From NCBI GenBank assembly GCA_036897625.1, contig JAYMTA010000008.1, positions 62,001 through 126,000 of the forward strand: a DNA stretch of 64,000 bases, written 5' to 3'. This document shows, piece after piece, positions 1 to 12,990 of the stretch. Under the pieces are notes generated by a model. That model was not told the origin of the DNA and ran no database searches. It saw only the letters and a program-made list of their open reading frames with translations. Numbering within the stretch: the stretch's first letter is position 1; every line of letters starts with the position of its first letter. The translations under genes were made by a program, and so were the position numbers. This DNA is from Pelargonium cotyledonis. Its lineage: Eukaryota > Streptophyta > Magnoliopsida > Geraniales > Geraniaceae.

Positions 1-342
1 CTCTTTTAACCAATGTTATTTAGGCATAGCTATACAAATAAGGACTCCTACTCTAAAATGAAATAACTTATTCGTTTTTTTTTTGAACCATTGACAGCCT
101 TAGAAGTCTACTTACTGCGTTCTAGTTTTTACAAGTTTAGAAAGAGTGCTGCCTCACAAACAACTTAGAAAGCTATATTAGAACAAAAAAAACTTGGAAC
201 TTAGCCCTTTTAAAAAAAGAGCTCTTCGATCAGTGCACAAAAACGTTGTGTCTTTCATTTTGGATAGATTTAAGTTTTCAAAAGAAAGGGTATGCTAGCA
301 TTGTGGTTTATAGAATTTAGTTAACCAGGAGAAACTTAGAAA
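1..342. other. nad2 3' flank, non-coding
   Basis: This stretch lies downstream of the nad2 stop codon (nad2 is on the minus strand) and should hold its 3' untranslated region. I see no open frame of note and no tRNA. There is no stem-loop that I can defend as an RNA 3'-end signal. An aggactcct word near position 41 belongs to the short G+C palindromes scattered through the window. Confidence 0.6.
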
Positions 343-1264
343 TTAGAGATATAAGCTAAGGGCCATTTGATGAGTCAGCGAAAACAAAGGAGAAGGGTAT
401 AAAAAGAAAAAGGTTATCAAAAAGGAAGTTATTGACACTAATAAGGCCTTGTTACGATCCATTGCTCTATAAGGAATCCATTTGCGAGGTGTATCAAAAA
501 ACATGCGTTTCACTAAGCGTATATAATAAAAGCAACCGATCACACTGGTAATTATACCGACTGCGGCTAGGAAGTAAGCCCCACAACTCAAAGCAGCAAA
601 GAACAAAGAAAATTTACTATAGAAGCCCGCTAATGGAGGTATTCCGGCGTATGAGAACATAGTAATGGCGAAAGTCATAGCAAAAATGGGATTCAGTTTG
701 GCAAGAGCACCCAAATCCGAAATATATTTGACACGACTTTGGCGTAATGCTAAAACTAAGGCAAAGACATTGAGAGTCATTAATGCATAAATAAAGATCC
801 CAATCAGTAATGATTGAATTCCTTCTATGGTTCCACATGACAAGCCAATACAAATATAACCCACATGTCCAATGGAACTATAAGCTAGAAGTCTCTTGAC
901 TTTTGTTTGTGCCATAGCGGCAAGTGCTCCTAAGATCATGGAAGCAATGCTGCAGAAAAAGAAGACCTGTTGCAATGCATCCCCATAAGAACCATAAAGA
1001 AAGAGACGTAAAAGAGTGGCAAAGATAGCAATTTTAGGAGCAATAGATAAAAAGGCTGTCACGGGTGTGGGTGAACCCTCATAAATATCAGGCGCCCACA
1101 TATGAAAAGGAGCTGCAGTTATCTTAAATAAGAACCCTACAGCTATAAAAAGAATGCCCATAAAAAGACCATTAGATTGAGGACCAGAAATCTCGTATCC
1201 AGTCATAATCTTGGCTAATTGATCAAAGTGGGTAGCTCCTGTGGACCCATAGACCATAGAACAA
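343..1264 (-). CDS. nad2: NADH dehydrogenase subunit 2, exons 3-5 fused
   Basis: This encodes the C-terminal 306 residues of ND2, a proton-pumping membrane subunit of respiratory complex I in the mitochondrial inner membrane. Counting from the first complete codon (Cys1), recognisable blocks are YGSTGATHFDQLAKI (5-19), FKITAAPFHMWAPDIYEG (46-63, with the membrane-buried Lys47), TKVKRLLAYSSIGHVGY (120-136), FSYAGIPPLAGF (203-214) and FYYIRLVKRMFFDTP (245-259). It ends in ALSLYL and TAA. The fragment does not start at an ATG: the in-frame ATG at 1345-1347 lies inside intron sequence, and the exon starts at 1264 with the third base of a split codon. Angiosperm exons 3, 4 and 5 are, from memory, 161, 573 and 188 bases, summing to 922, which is exactly this length. 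The expected junctions would fall at 1104/1103 (codon of His54) and 531/530 (codon of Phe245), so both cis introns are absent without any indel. The frame is intact and shows a fair number of conservative substitutions against angiosperm ND2. Exons 1-2 are not in the window and must be joined in trans. Confidence 0.97.
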
Positions 1265-1400
1265 ATAGGGTAGGTAATTAGACAATATATCCTAACGAAA
1301 CCCCCCTCAAAACCGTACGTGCGACTTTGACCGCATACGGCTTTCACAAGGACTAAAAAACTTATCCCCGGCCGCCGCCCTTACCCCTTTCCCTTTTCTA
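1265..1400 (-). other. 3' part of trans-spliced group II intron before nad2 exon 3
   Basis: This is the downstream piece of the nad2 intron (called nad2i542) that is split and spliced in trans in seed plants. Domain V is at 1311-1342. Read on the minus strand, its outer helix AGCCGTA/TACGGTT pairs over seven bases and its inner helix GCG/CGC closes the tip. Domain VI follows at about 1267-1303; its TAGG and CCTA segments pair, and an A seven bases from the end is a possible branch point. The intron ends in ...CCTAT, a normal AY end, directly before the exon at 1264. The domain V tip reads CAAA instead of the usual GAAA. The upstream limit is not visible. A G+C-rich stretch at 1368-1380 may belong to domain IV, where the break usually lies. 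Confidence 0.9.
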
Positions 1401-1411
1401 TTTACTTCACA

Positions 1412-1472
1412 AGTCTCTGTTCGATTCGAACCCACAGCAGTCGTTCATATGTAGAGGTGCTCTAATAAGACT
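1412..1472 (-). pseudogene. tRNA-like relic upstream of nad2 exon 3
   Basis: On the minus strand a T-loop word GGGTTCGAATC (1423-1433) follows a TAGAGCACC word (1456-1464) like the 3' half of a D-arm. Ends seven bases long (AGTCTTA at 1466-1472 and AGAGACT at 1412-1418) pair at six of seven positions with one wobble. The total is only 61 bases: the 5' half of the D-arm is missing, and the anticodon stem does not pair. In many angiosperms trnY sits upstream of nad2 exon 3 on the same strand, but the sequence is not close to trnY. It shares 22 of 27 bases with the relic at 17.2 kb. Confidence 0.3.
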
Positions 1473-4400
1473 AAAAAGAGATTCTTTATCCTCCTTGTTT
1501 ATCCTTACTAAAAGAGAAGTAGATATTGATTCATTTCTATTTAAATGATTACACGGAAAAGCTTAGTCATAGACAATAGGTATAAAAACGTACTCTCCCC
1601 TGTTAATAGAAAATTCCTAAATTCAAGAGTTATTCCAAGGTTATATTAGAGCAGTATTTAAACTTTTTCACAAAAGTTGACTACAAGTATTAAATTATCG
1701 GAACAGCCCTTACTTTGATCAGGAAAAGGGTTCCTTGTGGTAGAGGTTAACTTGAAAGCAGCTCGCGTCAGTATAGTATTGTTTGCTATAGTTAGAGATT
1801 CAACAAGTATAGGTTTATCTTATAAGTCCCGTAGGAATCCCGCCTTAGGCGCACTTCCGGTCTTTGTCTATATTAGGGAGCTCCGCTTGGAATATCTTTC
1901 CTTTTTGAGTGGGCGCCGGGAAGAGCTAAGCTTTGAAAACTCAATTTTTAGGGTTCAGTAGTATTACATTTTCTGGACTTATTGGTAGTCTTAAACTAAC
2001 TTTTGTTCAAGGATCAAAGAAGTGCTAACTATAAGGTCGAAAGTCTTAAGATTGAGGTAGCTATTCTATTTAACTTACTCACTTCACTGACTCTCAGAAA
2101 GGGTTTCTAATAAGGATATAAAATGCGGGGCTCAAATCTAGACTACTCCAGGATTTATAAGTTCGTTCATAACAGAATTAGCTTATACTTAAAAGGCCCT
2201 CTCTGAGTAATAACCAACAGCTTTTAATCAAAGGAAATGGACAGATTCTGCTTCTTTTTGAGGTTTCGGGGTTTACTAACTTTTTTTAAGTGCTTTTACC
2301 TAGTTCAAGGCATTTCTCAAAATAAGATATTCTTTCCTTTTTACCCTAATCAAAAAACTAGATTATAAGCTGGCATAACTAAACTAAATACAAGGACCCT
2401 TGTAGAAGCTTAAATAAAAAAGTACATATACGTCTTTAATCCTGCTTTTTAATCGACGTTGTTTCCTAATAATTCCGAGTACGAGGTACTGCTTTTAAAA
2501 CACAGCCCCTAGCTTTTTGATGAGTGTCCTTTTATAAAACCTTTGACTTAATATAGACATCCTTAATTATTGTGCTCTAAGAAATATTCATACGAAGGAG
2601 GTGGTACCCTGTGCAAAACAAGCAAATATGGATCCTTCTATCAGGCGGGTGACTAACTCGTTATGGCTAAGGGTAAATAAATGGCCTCCTCTTAATTAAG
2701 TACAGTCTATAAACTCGCTAAATCTTGGTTATTCATATCTTTTTTGTCAGTGTTTTATCTAGTCAATAAGAAGTCTTATACAGGTTTTGCACGCTTTCAA
2801 ATTTGATTCATGTTATAACTCCTCCTAAAACCCTTGAAGTTAGAACTAAGGTTAGTCCATAAAAGCTTGCTTATAGCATCCCAAAAGCCCTATAAATTCT
2901 TGAGGAGTCTTTCGTTTTGCAGGCTACAGCTTTCGACAGTCTTTCGAGTCCTGATTAAACAATATCAATAGGTAAATTGACTCTAAATTCTTTGGGACTT
3001 TCAGGAATAAGAAGAAGTAAAGGAAATTAGATTAACAGAACAGAAAGAGAGCTCACTTAAGGAATAGCAGAGAATGACAAAAAGAAAAGAGAGACTGAAT
3101 CTACTCCTTCTATATAGAATAAAAAGTCAAGAGAAATGGACCTAAAATGAGTACCAAGCTGGCACTTGCCTCACAAACAAGAGAAGAACTAAGACAACTA
3201 GCCCAAGTACCAAGAGAATTAGTAGAAGCCCCCCTTATATATTTCTTATCTGTTCTATAATAGGGGAGTTTTTTAGAAAAGTCTAAGCCCGAATGCCTGT
3301 CTACTATTAAGTACACTTTGACTTAATTTAATTAATTCTAAAAAGAACTTATCTGCCCGGATATTCCTATCATTAAAGAAACCCGCAAGTTATACCCAAT
3401 CCAAAGTTTTAACCGAAGATCTCAGGGAATACTTTATACATACTGTACTCAAATTCCCGTCTAGTACTTTTAGCCCTTTGTTCTAAAACTTTTGAAAGAG
3501 ACAGGTCTAAAATAAAATAACCAAACCTTTTCTAAAGGGAGTTCTATTGTAATAACCTATTTCCTTATATCCTAAATTCTACTAAAAATTTTTGTTAAGT
3601 TCGGATTTTTATCTAAGTTTCTTCCCGATTCGCCACTGCTGTATAGTCAAAAATCAGCTAGAATATTACAACACGGAATCGACCTTCAGAAAGATAAAAG
3701 AAAAATAACAAATACAGTAGAACAGTAGAGAAGAATCTTTTGTACTTGCTTGAGATACGGGGGGGTATTAGTAAAAGTTTCAACAAACCATTGAAATTTT
3801 ATGACTTTAGTTTAGCTGTTCCAACAAAGAATTTTAGATTCCTGAATTTAGTGGAGCTCGAGTAGAAGGCTACGTCTTTGGCTCTTAGTCTGGAAGCGAG
3901 TAAAACTGAGAGTATCTATTTATACGTAGTTATAGGTTATACTGTCATAAGCAAGGCCTATAAAATTACTTTATGTATTTTCCGAAAGACATATCCACAC
4001 TCAGCAAATAAATAGGAATCCAGGTTGTCTGTCAAACTAACCGAAACTTAAGAAATTCTGGTTTAGCAACTTATCCGCTTTATATTACACTCGGAATGAA
4101 TCAAGTCGTCCCTTATTAACTAAAAAGGAAAAATACTGACTCAATTTTTGTAGATTACAACTTCTGCTCATTTTCCTATAAGCTACACCAATTCCCTTGG
4201 GAGACGACTACTTTACCTATCTAAAAGAAATTCTTACTATACTCTGGTTAAGACTTTCTTTTGTATTCTGAAGCTGCCTTGCTTGTCAAATTCCCTGATA
4301 GTTAAAAAGTATAGGAACTCCATTAGCTGTAAAACGAATATTGTAAAAACAATGCTAAAAAGAACAAAACATATGCTCGAGAAGTTTGATAGGTGTTTAA

Positions 4401-7400
4401 GAGTCAAGTTTAAAGGTTCTTTCATTATTTTAGTCTAGCTGCTCAGACTACTAAGATACGGATACAGACTAGGAAAGATGAAGAAGTTAAGGAAGTAAGT
4501 TTGGTTGACAAAAAGAAGGTTTTATGCTGCTTTCTTTTATTTTATGAAGTGTAAGATTATAGACATATCAAGAATATACATAAGAAAAAACTCTTAAAAG
4601 TAAATAGTAAAAAACCTTAAATAAAAGCTCTTTTCATTTCAAGTGTTCTGAACTTAAGGTTTTTGTCTGCAGTTTTGCCTTTTCTTTTATTAACCCGGTT
4701 TTTGAGCGGGAATATAATTAAACTCGTCGAATTGAATTCTTTTTTGCAAATAAAATGGGTCCACTTTGTAATAAATTACATTAATTCGAACTATTATGGA
4801 TCCCGTTAAGAAAAAGCTTTCTCTATAATTCAGTATATACTTTTTAATTGCGTATTAAATTAAACGAAAATGAACTCATATGCGGATAAAATATTCAAAA
4901 TATTTTGCTTCTAAACCTCTACTAAGGAAAAGGTTTTTTTGGAGTAAAATACAAAGGCTAAAGTTCTTTATAGTAAACAAATATCTAAAGCCGTAGATTC
5001 AAAAAGGCGCCATATGTTCTCTTTGTGCACTTCATTACAAAAGAAAAGAAAGAGCTCAATAATACATAGTTAAAAGGAGCTCGAACACCCTTGCCTGCTG
5101 ATTCCACGAGTGCCGTACCACGTAGCTATACTACACAAGAATTACACAGATTACAATAGTTATTATAACGAGAGTTTACAAGAAGATCTGAATCATCTAT
5201 ATAAGTGATTAAAAATGCCGTGGGTATGGTAGCATAAAAAGGTGTGGCTATCGGAATGTGAACATTGAGTCATATATAAAAGGGGGACTCCTGACTATAC
5301 TTTTAGTACGCTCAAAAACCTCTCTGAGCACATTTTCTGCACGGACGCCTCCTCGTGAGATCTATTAACAGTATTTCAAATAGGGTTCCTTATTATATAA
5401 GTTTAAGCATACTGGGGTTCTTCCAAAAAATAAGGTGAATTCCCTGTCAAGCAAGAGAAGAAACTAAATTTGTTTTAGGTTTATATTTGTGTCTATCTAC
5501 TCCTACTATCCTACGGATCTCATGACTAAATAGAACAGAATAAGGCTCCTATCAAACTTTCAAAAACTCGAGCATGAACAAACATACGTAGTACTTTTGT
5601 ACATTAGAATTTCCTTTTATTCGTAAGAGCTTTCACAGGAGTTCTTGTTCGAAGCACTTTCCTTAAACAAGTGTAAACTAAGTCGAATTTCAGTTTTTTA
5701 ATCGCGGTTCAATTAAGGCACAATAATAAAAGGGTTCGACATCCATAATTTCTGCTATAAGTAGCTAGTTAGATTCAGAACATTCGCAAGAGTCAACCTT
5801 CGAGAACTGCTCTATTGGCAGATAGAACCCTTTTAAGGACTAACCCTATAATTAATGAATTAGTTGTTACCGAGCAGCCTTAACGTATCCTCCGTTTTTC
5901 CTATAATACTTCTTCGATTTGTCAGGCGCCCATCATAATCATAATTTATAAATAAAGGATTCTATAGAAAGCTCTTGGGTTCTAGTCAGCTCTTTTCTCT
6001 TTTCAGTTTGACAAATATGAGTTTACCGGGTAGTTTTAAAGTAGCGATTCTAATCTTAGGGGCCCCTTATTTCTAAGGAGTAGACATTAGCGCCGAGTGT
6101 TATTAGATGCTATTTATTCACTTTGGTTGTATAATCGTGTAGTTTCAGGGAATATAAAAGCAGATTCCCTCCTTGAATAGGCCAAAATTCTTTATCATAG
6201 GAGAAAAGTCAGTAAGTAAATCTTAGTTATTAAGATCATAATTTTGTCCATATAAGATTTGTATCCTTAGAGAATATTCCTGAATACTTTTTTTGACTAA
6301 GCCGGTACTAAAAGCTTTCTCTAAAAAATCCGGGTAAAACCTATACTTAAGGAATAACCCCGGAAATACCAGACGCTTGGGTATTTTGCTAAATGACTTT
6401 TTTCTATAGGATATTTAGACTTTTTCTTCAATATAAACGAGCGAGTCTACTAGACCGCTATTAAGCACTTCTTTATATAACACGGACGAAAATCCCAAGA
6501 CTTCTTATTTATAATCTATACTCTGAGCGTTCCTTGTAACCAGTCCAAAATATATTCTTAAATAGACCCTCTTCAGGAAAAATTCAGCAATAACCTAAAT
6601 TAACCGGTCCTTATAAAGTATTATCCAAGAGAAATAGAATAGAAAGTCAATTAAAAATATTTTAAATACAAATGCGTTCTTATCCAGACAGTTTTACATT
6701 ATTATGCTATATATATATATATATATTATAAGTCTTTTTTCGAAGCTTGAACTAAATCCCAGCTAGCTTATTCCTAGCAAGCACTTTTTCTAATCTGAAT
6801 TATAACTACCCCAAGTAGTATTTGTATAGAGTCCGCTTTAGCTCCTACTAATTAACCTGTAATTTGTTTACCCAAAAATTGCCGGTTAATTAGCTGGGGA
6901 GCTCCTGAGTCGAGAAAACAGCACGAAAAGTCTTCCCTTTTAAAACTAAGTTAAGGATAATCCCGATAATTATAGACACTCACTTGAATCTGCATCTTAT
7001 AATCTTTATAACTAGAAAGCTTTCAGTTGAGTAGGGTTTCTTAAGGGCCCCATATTACCCCATATTACACATATTATAATTATAAGAACGGGAATATACT
7101 ATCCGATATCTAATACTAGTCAAAAGCAAAAAGGGTTGTGTAGTGTGTAGGGCCCCACCTTATTATCTGACTTGTAACATTTTTTACCGCTCTCGATATG
7201 CCTTACTACAAGAGCAATTACTTATACGTAAGGTTCTAAAGAATGCTAGTTTTATTGTGTAACCGAGGATCTTTCTTATTTAGAATTCTACTTACTTTAC
7301 TCGTTTTAAGTCTGATATAAACCTTAGCCCTTATAAAATGCTCGCTCAGACATTTAGTTATTGATTGTCATAAAACCGGTCACGGCTTGCACAAGCACAG

Positions 7401-9530
7401 AGAAGTCACCCAAGGGAAGGGCCTTAGAGTCCTCCTTACTACCCTCTTTTGAATCTCAGGTAGTTAAATAGACGGATGCTTTTCTCTTGAACAACTTAAT
7501 CCTAGTTGTTAAAAAACTAAAGCATGGTACATAAATCTTGTATTATATATCCCGACTAGTTTATTAAAGTTAAGTCCTTTGAGAATGATTGATTAATACG
7601 AATCTAGCTCTAGCTTACCTGTCAATTTTAGAGTATAATATCTAGAATTCGTGAGGGTATCTTCAGTATTTTTATTGTTGGAAGTCTTAGTTGACTCAAA
7701 TTAGGATTCTTTTTCCAGTAGAAGGTAAGGTGTAACCAGTTAGAGTCCTAGGGTACTTTTCAAAAATTGCATATTTATAGAGTCCGAAGTAAAAGTTCAG
7801 CTAGTTTCAAAATAAGTAAGTGTCAGCTTAGACTTTCTTTAAGGGCATATCAATTTCTTTAGCGATACCCTCCAGTAGTGGATATTCGGCTTAAAGCACC
7901 CTTTTTTATTGAGTCAACCTAGGGAGTATATTGACGAGATGCCATATACAGGATCAGAGTTTCTTTATATATATTAGATATCCTCGATTCACACAAGCTA
8001 AGCTATGGCCCACGAGATTCTTAAATAAGATTTTTTCTAAATTAAAAAGGGCTTTTAAAAAGCATAGAACAAATGAGAGTAAGGTACGCCGGGGCGGGGA
8101 CCAAGTGAAGAGTTCAGTTTAGTGTCCTCTGGTTTTTTAATATGAGTGAATGGGATTTACCTCATTATCAGATGGGTGGATTTCTTAGTTTGAGTTATGT
8201 TTAGCTTTTATTCTATATAGAAGGAGTGGACCAGTCTCTATCTATAAGAGATTTAGGCGGAGGGGTTTCTTTATTCAGGAGTGAAATCTCTTTACCTGAA
8301 ATCGGATACAAACAAAAAAGCTTTTACTCAAAGCAAAAATCTTGTTAAAATGAAGCCTAGTATTATTATCAGAGTCATGTAATATTACATATAAAGGCCT
8401 ATCTCTAGTAATTGCTAGATAGAGAAACACACGTATTTATATAGTAAACTCTTTGTCTTGAAGGTTTATGAAACTCCTCTTCATTGAAGTTATATTGTAG
8501 CTTTTGTAAAAACTTACACTAAAACCCATAGTTTTCAGTTAAAAACACTCAAAGTTCCACTGTAATTCTTCAGGAATTTGCTATTATTAATTTAATAACG
8601 TTTCCATAAATTTTTTTTAATTGTTCAGCAAAGGAATGCGAGTACCTCCTTTTCTCTTAGTCAAGTAAAGCCCATTTAAGAAAACTTTAATATAGCTCAG
8701 AAAAATGGGTATGCAATTGACTAGATTATTACTCCATACCGGATACCTACTCCAAGCACGAGTTAACCAAAAGGGGCTGCTTTACTAACCTCGGTTCTAT
8801 CAATTAGGGGTATCCTATTTCGTTCTACTTAATGGGGTTATTGATTTAAGTAAGTTAAGTTAAGGGAATATGGGTTTTTCATGTTCTTTGAAAGTTTAAG
8901 TCTTGTTCCTAATATTGAATAAAAAGGATTTCTAAAGAGTAGCAAAGTTCCTTAAAGCCAGTCTCCTCTAAAGTTAGGAATCCGTTTTGCTATTTGTAGG
9001 GATTCCTTAAATGCTCTTTAACTCTGATAGGAGAGTCCTTGATCTCTTGTAAGGTATCCTCTTTTAGCTTACTAGCTAGGAATTCTATAAGGAAAGGGGG
9101 AAGAAGAACTAGACAATCGATAGTCTAACCTAAGGCACCTTGATCAACGGACTTATTAAGTAAATTTATCCGCTGATGAGACCATAGAAGTAGTAAGTTA
9201 AGCGAGGATTTAGAATATGTTTGCTTACTCTCTTCTTTCTGGATGATCGGTGTTTTTGATTGTGACTTTTAATATATAGATAGTATCTAATAACAGAGAC
9301 TCAGAAGCCTTAAGTCTTACTTGCATCCATAAGGGAATATTCCTAAAAACGCTTAAAACCCAGAAATGCGTACATATTTATCTTTCTTTATTAAGTCTAG
9401 AAACCAGGTTTAGGATTGTGTTTAAAAAGAGTTAGCACCACTCCAACAGTTCTAGACTTTTGCTGAGTTGATAAGGAAAGATGATTAGCTGTCGAGCTAT
9501 GTAATAATAACTGACTTAGTCAAAATATTT
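1473..9530. other. Long non-coding stretch
   Basis: There is no gene, rRNA or tRNA that I recognise here. The longest frames (74 codons at 1737-1961, 68 at 3110-3316, 63 at 7931-8122) have chance-like composition. The stretch contains an alternating TA run at 6709-6728, a small imperfect tandem at 7050-7078 (repeats of CCATATTAC) and scattered short G+C palindromes. Confidence 0.6.
6709..6728. repeat. (TA)n microsatellite
   Basis: This is an alternating TA run of about 20 bases, the longest dinucleotide run noticed in the window. It is a simple-sequence tract with no gene beside it. Confidence 0.9.
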
Positions 9531-9535
9531 GGATA

Positions 9536-9601
9536 ATTTGTGGCTGGGTAGAACAGGGCTGCCTTAGCCTTCGGTTGCCAGGTTCAAGTCCTACTGTTAC
9601 T
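9536..9601 (+). pseudogene. tRNA-like relic
   Basis: The words GGGTAGAACA (D-arm-like, 9546-9555) and AGGTTCAAGTCC (T-arm-like, 9580-9591) are spaced as in a tRNA. The middle can fold as AGGGC, loop TGCCTTA, GCCTT, with five pairs including one wobble. This would give anticodon CCT, but the base before it is G where tRNAs have U. The T stem pairs at three of five positions and no acceptor stem is visible. The D-to-T-arm part resembles plastid-type trnW in layout. I read it as decayed. Confidence 0.3.
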
Positions 9602-12600
9602 TATCTGTCGGATTTTAACCTATACTATTATGAGCAAGTCACAAACGTTAGTAAGGTATGTGAATCTTCTAGGTGTATTTAACTAAGTTACTAAAAAAGT
9701 TTACTTTGTTAAATTATATGATTTTTCACTGCACTTTAGGTTCCAAAGGGTATTTTGGCTTGTGTGTCATTGAAGCTCCCCATCTTAATAAAGTAGTGTA
9801 TAAGATACGAATAAATCTAAACTTGATTCGTTACTTTCGGTTGTAACACATTATCAAATTTAAGTACTTAAAAACCCTTACTAGTCTCAGTTTTCAGGCG
9901 GTTGTTAATAAGGAGGTTTCCTAATTACTAGATCCGCGAGTCGAATCATTGTTTCTAGCTTATGATATTAATAGGGATCCTCTTGGGTTTGCCTTAATTG
10001 CAGATACGGTGTAGCAATTACTTTAAGCCTGCCCTTAAACGACGGGGTAAAGCTTTCCTTGATTTTTTGTTAGGTTAGTCTGGACTTAAGTAAATATTTA
10101 TACATTGCCATTTTGGGGTTATAGACATACCGGATTCCTGAGAATTAAGACACAATAAATAAGACCTACCTGAAGTTTATATAGTAAGGGTTTACTAAAG
10201 TTCAAACAGGACCTCAACATGCATATTTCATAGCAAAAAAGCGGTTACTCTCCTTTATCTCAAGACCCAGTTTAAAGGCCAGAGTTTAACTCTACCTATT
10301 ACGTTTGTAGAATTTCGGAAAGGTTTCTTAAACTTATAGCTCAAAGAAATAGAATGCTTTACCCAAATTATAGTATAGCACAAGAAAAGTCGTTTATAAT
10401 CATAAGAGGGGGGTTTAAAAGCGACTAGGGGTGAGGGTAAAGGCCCTAATGTTACCTTCTGCAGTATAGAATACAACAAACCCACAGTTTAGTAGACTTT
10501 GGATAGAGCTTCCATTCACGAGGGCCCTTTTCCGATACTAGAAAAAGCGAGAGTAAGCTAAAAAAAAGGTAGCTTTTTAAATAAACTCTTCTAAGCCGGT
10601 GACAGAATGCGAACCTAGGGAATTCTTCTATTGATTACTCGATTACGATAGAGATGGTTTTTTGGTAAGGACCCTTTCTTTATGAGAGATTTGGTTCATT
10701 CGGATTTCTTACTAATTACTCTTCCTTTTTATCCATCTCTAAAAACTCTCCTATTAAAGGAATCTATTATATCTGTCTTTTAAAATAGTATTCTGACCTG
10801 AACAAAGCCGCTCCTCCATAGGATTAAAAAGATGTTTGTGCAATTTTTACTCAAGTAAGTCCGCTACGAGTAAGATCCATTTACCTTAGTAGAGCCAAGC
10901 TTGTAATTTACCAAAGCAAATAAGTAAACATAAAAGCATATAAGCGAGAAATGCCCTATGAAACCCTGGAAACTTCATACATTGGATCCCCCTAAGAGTC
11001 AATATTCTGGGCTCTTATTCTACTATAGCAAATTGCAGAATAACGTAAAGTAAGTTACAGCATGAGCCAAATAGGACAAATAACAAGGGTTCAATTCAAA
11101 TCCTTATATTAATTATGTATTATGAGAGCCCTTATCTTCATTTATATCTATTTGTAGCTTCAAAACAGTTAAGAGTTAACACAATAAGGACCTCGTGAAT
11201 ATTTTACGAACCGAAAGTCAAATCTTTAATTGGTATAAACAAGACCGGGCACTCCAGCAGTCCAAAGACATAGGATACAATATTGTAAAGGCAGAAGCTA
11301 AGAAATCCTTAGGAGTGTTTTTGTACACATCCCGAGGAATAAGGAATATGTAAAGCATTTTCTACTTTTTAATACTAATGTTTGTTTGTTAGATAAAGGT
11401 TTTAGTATGAGATACAGTGCCAAAAAAATGGGACTAGAAAAATAGAGAAAATCGAATTATCTATTTAGGGGTTCCCTATAAAAGAGTGTACTAATGAAAA
11501 GGTTTTATGTGCTTGCAGGCTTGCTTATTATAAGAAGGATCTTGTTTTGTGGTATGGTAGTCCGGGCATCCATTACTTAATTGTGAAATTATAAAGCTTT
11601 CCTTGATATAGAAGTCTAGAAATGCTTAGTAAATGGAGGCTCTTTCTTCATATAGGTGAAGTCAATATAATTAGTAGTATTTAAGGAAACTCCACCCCTT
11701 TTAGAATTTAGATCGATTTTTCTTTTCTATAAAGAGGCGTAGTTAAACTCATGTAACGGAGTCCTTTAAACTTACTTTTAGCGAGCTTACACGGGTGTCT
11801 GTCTGTACAGTTAATAAAGTTAGAAAGTGTGTCAATTTATACTCCTTATATTATATACTTTGAAAAAGACAATACAAAACGGAGACAGCAAAGTTCTTTT
11901 TCTTATAGAAGGAATACTCCTCTTAGGCATTCGAAAAGAGGTTAAGGAAATGTCCTATAAACTCTAACACAGTGCTTAATCAAACTAATTTAACAAAGAA
12001 ATTCTTATTGTTAATTGAGTTGCCTTTGGATTTAACTTACTTTATTTCAAACTCGGATAATCCAACTCATGTTTTAGTGTTGGTAAATTCAGGACTCCTA
12101 GTAGAATTGTAGAATTTTTGTATCTGGTAATTACACTCGGAGGTTTTTATGTTTAACAGAGACCCTGTTTTAGAGGGTTGATACACCAGGAACCTCTTAC
12201 TCTCGACCCCCCGCACTAGAACCCTGTATGGTACTCCTATAAGGTTCTGCTATAAATCTTAAACACCAAAAGAATATAAGTTGTAAACTAGGGGAAACCC
12301 ACACTGGAAAGGGTCATTTAGTTGTTTCTAGAAGTCGGTATAGGGCACGAAGCATTTATCTAGGGTAAGTTCCTCGCAACGGAAAGTAGAACTAACTTAT
12401 AAGTCACCCATATACTAGAAGATAAATCTCTTAGAATACTAGTACCTATAAAAGCATTTCAGATTAAACAAAAGGTTTAAAGAAGTATATTGCGCAGTAC
12501 TTTATTATACATTTTTCTTTTATTATAGTCTCTTCCTCAAAGTAGATCTATACTTTTATGTTGCCACTCTAACTAATCTACATGGGGCACTTAATATCCG

Positions 12601-12918
12601 CAGTTAAAGTCATTATATTCAGCAATAAATAAGTCTGCTATATCAACCGAAAGGAGCAATTATATACAGTTCAAAAGCGAGCTTTGTTAAGTTCCTCCAA
12701 TAGACATCTTTTGAAACTTTTGTAGAGTATAAAGTAAGTTGACCAAAGTAGGAAAGGAAGAAAAGTAAGCATATCTAAGAAACACTCCTTAACACCTGGT
12801 AAGTTTGCGGGGTATGGAGGTCTTTGGCTTGCTCCGAAATTGACTTACAATTATTACTAAAAGGAATCCGTATAGTTTTCGAGTAAGTTGATAGCTAACA
12901 CACGAATTAAGAGAGATA
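9602..12918. other. Non-coding stretch
   Basis: I find no gene here. The best frame is 76 codons (10255-10485, minus) and looks like chance. Sequence is plain A+T-rich DNA. Confidence 0.6.
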
Positions 12919-12990
12919 CCCTTGTTCAGGATTCAAACCCGTTTTTAGGTGTATGAAGTGCGCGTTGTACCAATCCATTTTATCAAGTTA
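12919..12990 (-). pseudogene. tRNA-like relic, Met-type centre
   Basis: On the minus strand a GGATTGGTACAAC word (12965-12977) is followed by CTTCATAC and then GGGTTTGAATCC (12929-12940). The T stem pairs at four of five positions counting one wobble. A CAT triplet sits near the anticodon position, but its flanks do not form a stem. The possible acceptor strands do not pair. This is weak and kept only for the spacing of the two arms. Confidence 0.2.

Noticed and set aside
617-853. 78-codon minus-strand frame inside nad2
   Set aside because: It overlaps nad2 in another frame, and the nad2 frame is clearly the coding one.
1265-1347. ATG at 1345-1347 as the start of the nad2 protein
   Set aside because: The sequence from 1265 to 1347 is intron domain VI and V; the frame is open there only by chance.
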